From assembly GCA_030841105.1 (NCBI GenBank), contig JAVEDE010000094.1, positions 1 through 64,000 of the forward strand: a DNA stretch of 64,000 nucleotides, written 5' to 3'. The first letter of the stretch is position 1; each line of letters starts with the position of its first letter. Position numbers and translations under genes: made by a program. Positions 62,497 to 64,000 of the stretch are shown in pieces. The DNA comes from Pyrinomonadaceae bacterium (GTDB taxonomy: Bacteria; Acidobacteriota; Blastocatellia; Pyrinomonadales; Pyrinomonadaceae). Under the pieces are notes generated by a model. The model was not told where the DNA came from. It saw only the letters and a list, made by a program, of their open reading frames with translations, and did no database searches.

Positions 62497-62673
62497 GCAG
62501 TTCCCGGTTCGCGGTCAAGAGTCGTGCGCGGTTCGCAGTCGTCACTTAGCGACGTATGACGCGCGGCATAAGGCCGGGACATTTGCCGAAGAGTGAGAGG
62601 CAGAAAGTTTGCTGCACGGTCTGAGTTGGGGCATTTGATGCGCGGTCAGAGGCGGGACATTCGATGCACAGTC
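62489..62673 (+). repeat. Tandem repeats filling the regulator-kinase spacer
   Basis: Two GAGTCGTG(A/C)GC..GGTTCGC units start at 62489 (on the regulator stop) and 62520. Two 26-bp units, TGCACGGTCTGAGTTGGGGC plus six bases and TGCGCGGTCAGAGGCGGGAC plus six, start at 62613 and 62639, with a partial third at 62665 inside the kinase start. A more distant copy of the GGGACATTTG core lies near 62575. Confidence 0.75.
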
Positions 62674-64000
62674 TTTTTCTGAAAGTCTTCCTGTGGTTCT
62701 GGCTGGCGATGGCGCTCGTCATCGCCGCGCTGTTTTTGACGAGCGAGTTGACGCGCAGCGAGCCGCAGTTCCCTTCCTACTCCGGCATGGACAGGGCGAT
62801 GACCGCCTACGGCCAACTCGCGGCGACAACCTACGAGCGCGAGGGCGCGGAGGGCTTGCGTAAATTCTTCGGCGAGCCGCAGCAACAGGAGAACGCGCAG
62901 GGCGACGCGCGGCAAGACGACGTGCGGCAGCGAGGCGGCGACAACGCGCGGCCGGGCGGCGATGCCTTCTATCTACTCGACGCGCAGGGCGCGGAAGTGA
63001 CCGGGCGCGTTGTGCCGCGCGGCGTCGCGGAAGTGTCGCGGCGGGCGTTGGCATCGGGCGCAATCACGCGGAGCGCACCCGGCGCGGAGATGTTCGTCGC
63101 TCACCCGGTCAAGACCGCGAGCGGGCGCACTTACGTCCTCGTTGATTGGAGGCCGCGACGCAGGCCGCCGCCCGGCTTCTTCTCGGATCAACCCGCGGCG
63201 CAACTTTTACGCATCCTCGCCGTGCTCCTGACGGCGGGCGCTCTCTGCTACCTGCTGGCGCGCTACATCGTCTCGCCCGTCGTCAAACTGCGCGCCGTGA
63301 CGGGACAGGTCGCGCGCGGCGATCTGTCGGCGCGCGTCAGCCCTCTGCTCGGCCGACGCCGTGACGAACTGGCCGACATGGGTCGTGACTTCGACGCGAT
63401 GGCGGCGCGCATCGAGACGCTCGTCAGCGCGCAGCAACGTCTCATCCGCGACATCTCGCACGAGTTGCGTTCACCGCTCACGCGGCTCGGCGTCGCGTTG
63501 GAGTTGGCGCGACGACACACCAGCCCGCAGGCTACGTCTGCGCTCGACCGCATCGGGCGCGAGGCCGAAAGCATCAACGAGATGATCGGCCAACTGCTGA
63601 CGCTCTCGCGCGTCGAGAGCGGCGACGCCGAAGGCTTGCGCCGCGTGCGACTCGACCTCTGCGCGCTCGTGCGCGAGATCGCCGACGACGCAGACTTCGA
63701 GGCGCGCGGCCGCGCCCGCTCCGCACGCGCGACCGAGTGCGAGCCGTGCACGACGACGGGCGTGCCCGGTCTCATCAAGAGTGCGATTGAGAACGTGGTG
63801 CGTAACGCCGTGCGCCACACGGCCGAAGGGACGGAGGTTGAGATCACGCTTTTCTGTGAAGAGGCGGGCGGCGCGCGGCAGGCCGTCGTCGCCGTGCGCG
63901 ATCACGGGGCGGGCGTGCCGGAGGAGACGCTGGAAGAAATCTTCCGTCCCTTCTACCGCGTGGGCGAAGCGCGCGACCGTCAGACGGGCGGCGCGGGACT
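62664..64000 (+). CDS. CpxA-like sensor histidine kinase (cut by window end)
   Basis: An open frame of 445 codons that runs off the window. It encodes an N-terminal helix (FLKVFLWFWLAMALVIAALF), a periplasmic sensor part (about 30-180), a second helix (LLRILAVLLTAGALCYLLA) and HAMP (SPVVKLRAVTGQVARGDLSA). The HisKA H-box is DISHELRSPLTRLGVALE, and the start of the ATPase domain shows the N-box NVVRNAVRHT and G1 DHGAGV. FWFWLA-type N-termini and HELRSPLTRL are typical of CpxA-like kinases. Its start codon is built from the 26-bp repeat. The 3' part is missing. Confidence 0.9.
   Translation, partial: MHSLFLKVFLWFWLAMALVIAALFLTSELTRSEPQFPSYSGMDRAMTAYGQLAATTYEREGAEGLRKFFGEPQQQENAQGDARQDDVRQRGGDNARPGGDAFYLLDAQGAEVTGRVVPRGVAEVSRRALASGAITRSAPGAEMFVAHPVKTASGRTYVLVDWRPRRRPPPGFFSDQPAAQLLRILAVLLTAGALCYLLARYIVSPVVKLRAVTGQVARGDLSARVSPLLGRRRDELADMGRDFDAMAARIETLVSAQQRLIRDISHELRSPLTRLGVALELARRHTSPQATSALDRIGREAESINEMIGQLLTLSRVESGDAEGLRRVRLDLCALVREIADDADFEARGRARSARATECEPCTTTGVPGLIKSAIENVVRNAVRHTAEGTEVEITLFCEEAGGARQAVVAVRDHGAGVPEETLEEIFRPFYRVGEARDRQTGGAG

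Overview
The window is high-GC bacterial chromosome, gene-dense, with no rRNA, tRNA, prophage, insertion sequence or CRISPR array that I can see. The mix of an Oar-type TonB-dependent receptor with an N-terminal carboxypeptidase-regulatory domain, an Ig-like/HYR/PxKF exported protein, an M49-like peptidase, a carotenoid operon with a B12 photoreceptor, and several acidic or disordered small proteins suggests a soil-type Acidobacteriota, probably Blastocatellia (Pyrinomonadaceae-like). That placement is inferred from gene content, not from a marker gene.

Layout. 1-13 kb: a very large exported repeat protein, a duplicated glycosyltransferase, an acyl-CoA desaturase, MsrA, a BON protein, a YihY/BrkB membrane protein, a Nudix hydrolase, a PPK2 polyphosphate kinase and an MFS exporter. 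13.2-24.7 kb: the most coherent system, a ten-gene minus-strand series ribA-idi-SDR-crtB-crtI-hydrolase-crtE-GT2-crtD-cruF, divergent from a CarH-type MerR/B12 photoreceptor. Gene ends overlap at several junctions (ATGA, TTGA). The predicted product is an acyclic, C-1' hydroxylated, glycosylated and possibly acylated carotenoid, because no lycopene cyclase or ketolase is present here. 25-40 kb: housekeeping and exported enzymes (release-factor-like protein, sugar dehydrogenase, M49-like and M28 peptidases, AAA ATPase, mutarotase, BNR protein, P1 peptidase, IsdG-like monooxygenase, gluconokinase). 40-46.4 kb: a GGDEF-EAL protein, a GNAT, a second MFS and a PHB-depolymerase-type esterase. 46.4-60 kb: acyl-CoA ligases, a TonB receptor, an NtrC-type two-component pair, a MaoC hydratase, a KAS III-like enzyme lacking two catalytic residues, and a hydrolase. 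60-64 kb: an ECF sigma factor, a Spy/CpxP-like protein divergent from an OmpR-type regulator and a CpxA-like kinase cut by the window end. This arrangement resembles cpxP-cpxRA.

The most unusual window-wide signal is in the spacers. At least ten genes have degenerate short tandem repeats (units of 9-36 bp) in their 5' leader, often running from the stop codon of the upstream gene to the start codon of the next. The best example is seven 14-bp units filling the crtB-crtI spacer. Related repeat growth is seen inside two neighbouring carotenoid genes. Four other spacers carry hairpins built from GTGATGA- or GTGACGA-like heptamers. Start sites were moved from the longest reading frame where a Shine-Dalgarno sequence, signal peptide or overlap pointed to a better one; the reasons are given in each entry.
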